The notes beneath the pieces were generated by a model, which made no database searches, was not told where the DNA came from, and saw only the letters and a program-made list of their open reading frames with translations. Position numbers and translations under genes: made by a program. Below, piece after piece: positions 13,446 through 15,577 of a DNA stretch of 15,577 nt. The stretch spans positions 1 through 15,577 of the forward strand of contig JAIXUR010000500.1 of the NCBI GenBank assembly GCA_027483425.1, read 5' to 3'. Position 1 is the stretch's first letter; the number at the start of each line of letters is the position of its first letter. The DNA comes from Cyanobacteriota bacterium (GTDB lineage Bacteria; Cyanobacteriota; Cyanobacteriia; Phormidesmidales; Phormidesmidaceae).

Positions 13446-14981
13446 CTAACTCGCTGACTTTTTGCTTTTGCCGCCCTTGGATGGGCCTTTGGGAGTTTTG
13501 ACCTCGGGCGTTTCGGCCTTGGGCGTTTCGGCCTCGGTTTCTGCGACTTCGGTAGCTTGGACTTCGACGGTGGCCTCACCGGCTAGGGGCGGGGGGGCGT
13601 CTAGGGGCTCGGCTTCAACCTCAAGGGCGTCAGCCAGTTCAGCTACCGCGTCATCCTTTTTAAGGCTGCCTTCGGGCACTAGCTCAACGGTGTTAGCCTC
13701 CTCGAGCCAGTCGAGGATTTTCTCTTGCAGCAGCTCTTCGGTGATCACCTGCTCGAGGCGATCGGGATCAATTTGGCTGACGTCTTCAATCTCATCCATG
13801 GCCTCCTGGATTTTTGCTTGGAGCGCCTCGGGCTCGATCTTGATGCCCTCTTGCTTGGCCACCTCGCCCAGGGCCAGGGTGCGGCGCAGGCGATCGATCG
13901 CCTCGGGGCGAGTCCGCTGGCGCATGCCATCGATCAGCTCGCGGGTCAGCATTTTGTTGACGTCAATGCCCTGGCGGCTGAGCTGCATGATCGTTTGGGT
14001 CAGCAAAAAGTCAACTTCCTTTTGCACCAGGGTGTTGGGGATTTCCGCCTCAAGGTGTTCGATCAGCGCTTCGATCAAAGCGGCATTTTTGTTGGCCTTG
14101 GTCTTTTCGTCAGCTTCTTCCTGGTAGCGCTCGACCAGGGAGGTCCGCAGCGCTTCAATGGTTTCAAATTCGCTGATTTCCTGGGCGAAGTCGTCGTCAA
14201 GGTCGGGGAGCTCTTTCTCTTTAATTTCTTTCAGGGTGGCAGAAAACACGGCGGCCTTACCGGCCAGTTCGGCTTGGGAATAATCGTCGGGGAAAGGCAC
14301 TTCGATGTCCTTGGCCTCCTCTAGAACCATGCCGACGATCCCCTCTACGAAGCCGGGGATAAACCGCCCTTCTTCGAGCTCTACCTGGAAGTCGGTGCCC
14401 GATCCGCCCTGGAATTCTTCAAACTCACCGCTTTCGGTCTTGACCTTACCCACAAAGTCGATGACGGCTACGTCGCCCATCTGGGCGGGCCGGTCTTCGA
14501 TGGGAACCAGGGTGGCCATGTTGTTCTGGTACTGGCTGAGGGTTTTATCAACCCGTTCGGGGTCAGGCAAGATTTCTTCGGCCTGCACGGACAGCCCTTG
14601 GTAGGTCTTGAGGGTGACTCGGGGCGGGACGTCGACGGACGCTTGAATCGTGATGGGCTGACCGGGCTCGTACTGGCTGATCAGCTCGTCAAAGGTGCTT
14701 TTGAGCTGGTAGTTGCCGATCGCATCGATCGCTTCCTGCTTGATGGCCTGATCGACGGCGTTTTGCACCAGTTCTTCAATCACCGCAGCCTTCAGCTGGG
14801 GCACCCCAATGCGCTGCATAAAGACTGGTCGGGGCACTTTTCCCTTGCGAAAGCCCGGCACGTTGATCGTCCGCATTAACTTAGTCAGCACCTGATCGTA
14901 AGTTTTTTGAGATAGATCAGCGGGAATCTCGATTTCCAGTCCTACCTGGCTATCGGGCAGTACTTCCTGGGTAACTTTCAT
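13446..14981 (-). CDS. tig: Trigger factor, ribosome-bound chaperone and peptidyl-prolyl isomerase
   Basis: 511 residues. Trigger factor binds the ribosome exit tunnel through L23 and folds nascent chains. Seen: the ribosome-binding N-domain (1-115) with the signature GFRKGKVP at 43-50; the FKBP-type PPIase domain at about 160-250 (GDVAVIDFVGKV, FIPGFVEGIVGM, VPFPDDY); the helical C-domain with LPDLDDDFAQEIS and DFLLTQTIMQLSRQGID; then a tail from about residue 455 that is first acidic and proline-rich and ends in a basic GGKSKKSAS. The tail makes it longer than the E. coli protein (432 aa); such tails are common in cyanobacteria. ATG 14981 gives the canonical MKVTQE start. First gene of the tig-clpP-clpX-hydrolase cluster; the promoter should lie in 14982-15229 but no clear -35/-10 pair is seen. 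Confidence 0.97.
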   Translation of the reverse strand: MKVTQEVLPDSQVGLEIEIPADLSQKTYDQVLTKLMRTINVPGFRKGKVPRPVFMQRIGVPQLKAAVIEELVQNAVDQAIKQEAIDAIGNYQLKSTFDELISQYEPGQPITIQASVDVPPRVTLKTYQGLSVQAEEILPDPERVDKTLSQYQNNMATLVPIEDRPAQMGDVAVIDFVGKVKTESGEFEEFQGGSGTDFQVELEEGRFIPGFVEGIVGMVLEEAKDIEVPFPDDYSQAELAGKAAVFSATLKEIKEKELPDLDDDFAQEISEFETIEALRTSLVERYQEEADEKTKANKNAALIEALIEHLEAEIPNTLVQKEVDFLLTQTIMQLSRQGIDVNKMLTRELIDGMRQRTRPEAIDRLRRTLALGEVAKQEGIKIEPEALQAKIQEAMDEIEDVSQIDPDRLEQVITEELLQEKILDWLEEANTVELVPEGSLKKDDAVAELADALEVEAEPLDAPPPLAGEATVEVQATEVAETEAETPKAETPEVKTPKGPSKGGKSKKSAS

Positions 14982-15229
14982 GGGGTCTTTTTGCTAACTA
15001 GACGGCGGCTGCGCGCTCCAATCCGGGGGAAGAGTGTTTCAGCGTTATGCTTCGTTCGGATCCTGATAAGCCCAGTACAACTGGCTAGGCCTATGGATCT
15101 CAACGGTTAAACATGGCTAGACTGGAACACTGCCGGGGAAACTTTTGACGCAATTAATAAGCATACTCTATTGCCGAAGCCTCGATGTGATCACCTTGGT
15201 TTTAGTGGCTTGAGTCCGCCCTTGCCGTT

Positions 15230-15253
15230 GGCCCTGGGCATGGCCCCAGGGCC
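15230..15253 (-). terminator. GC-rich hairpin downstream of the VOC gene
   Basis: GGCCCTGGG and CCCAGGGCC form a perfect 9-bp stem around a 6-base loop, 24 bases past the VOC stop on the minus strand and about 250 bp before the tig start. No T-run follows, so termination is inferred from position and stem strength only. The rest of the 295-bp gap (14982-15276) shows no gene. Confidence 0.4.
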
Positions 15254-15276
15254 GGTGGAGGCTCGATTCGGTTCAA

Positions 15277-15577
15277 CTATCCCCCTGGGGATCTGGCGTT
15301 ATCGGCCCCCTGATGCAGAATCAGCCGGTTGCCATCGGGGTCGTAGGCATAGATCTCGCGCCCGTGGGTAGCGGTGATGATGGGGCCTGGGGGCGGGTAG
15401 CCTTGGTGGGTAACGTGGGCGATCGCACCCTCTAAATCCACCACCTCCAAAACCAGGCTGGTCGGGCTGGTCGGGGCTGGCTCAAACGGCGCTTCATGAT
15501 CGGGTCGGGGCTTAAAAATCGCCAGCTTGAGCCCTGGTAACTGGAATTCGGCGTAGCGATCGCGCTGGTAGGGCTCA
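15277..15577 (-). CDS. VOC family (glyoxalase/bleomycin-resistance fold) protein, C-terminal part
   Basis: The 5' end lies beyond the window; 99 codons plus the TAG stop are visible. Seen: LKLAIFKPRP, LVLEVVDLEGAIAHVTHQG, and the closing motif GREIYAYDPDGNRLILHQG, the typical final beta-strands of the vicinal oxygen chelate fold, in which the Glu of REIYAYDPDGN is a usual metal ligand. Known: the fold covers glyoxalase I, extradiol dioxygenases and antibiotic-binding proteins; small cyanobacterial members mostly have no assigned substrate. The function cannot be narrowed from this half. It precedes tig on the same strand, but the 295-bp gap with a strong hairpin argues for separate transcription. 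Confidence 0.8.
   Translation of the reverse strand, partial: EPYQRDRYAEFQLPGLKLAIFKPRPDHEAPFEPAPTSPTSLVLEVVDLEGAIAHVTHQGYPPPGPIITATHGREIYAYDPDGNRLILHQGADNARSPGG

Noticed and set aside
13462..14127. Plus-strand open frame of 221 codons, Ser-rich
   Set aside because: Antisense to the trigger factor C-domain; its Ser/Ala repeats are the complement of Glu/Ala-rich codons.

Overview
The window comes from a cyanobacterium. The palindrome GCGATCGC (HIP1, typical of cyanobacterial chromosomes) recurs many times, the order tig-clpP-clpX is the usual cyanobacterial one, and dnaB carries inteins, as in several cyanobacteria. Coding DNA looks GC-rich (roughly 60% by eye). The genus cannot be fixed from the sequence; a filamentous Leptolyngbya/Nodosilinea-like lineage is a guess.

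Left part (1-1715): the C-terminal end of an MFS drug-efflux-type transporter, a small cysteine phosphatase with an intact HCRGGTGRTG P-loop, and, convergent with it, a DUF29 protein with a perfect TATAAT box just upstream of its ATG.

Centre (1775-5884, minus strand): the replicative helicase gene dnaB, 1369 codons long because it is split by two in-frame inteins. Removing both leaves a normal 449-residue helicase. Intein 1 (504 aa) breaks the Walker A motif between the catalytic Lys and Thr; intein 2 (416 aa) breaks the conserved DLRE/SGAIEQDAD motif. Both keep their splicing residues and both LAGLIDADG endonuclease motifs. Lined up against each other, intein 1 has about 85 extra residues between its two LAGLIDADG motifs, and these look like an XRE-type helix-turn-helix. 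This is the most interesting object in the window. Intein 2 has lower GC and no HIP1 sites, suggesting later arrival.

Right of dnaB (6178-10167, plus strand): a surface-polysaccharide type glycosyltransferase cluster. It holds a GT4 gene that has lost its C-terminal half at a recombination scar, a GT10 fucosyltransferase-like gene, and two adjacent paralogous GT-A type transferases. The second paralog carries a 25-residue internal insertion bounded by 36-bp direct repeats.

10168-10366 holds a 95-bp imperfect tandem duplication. Each copy contains a long hairpin (CGTGGGTTA...TAACCCACG) and a copy of the last codons of the neighbouring hydrolase gene.

Far right (minus strand): tig, clpP, clpX and an alpha/beta hydrolase form a likely protein-folding/proteolysis operon. 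Trigger factor handles nascent chains, ClpXP degrades misfolded or tagged proteins, and the hydrolase starts 2 bases after clpX. A long inverted repeat separates tig from clpP. The window ends inside a VOC (glyoxalase-fold) gene on the minus strand.
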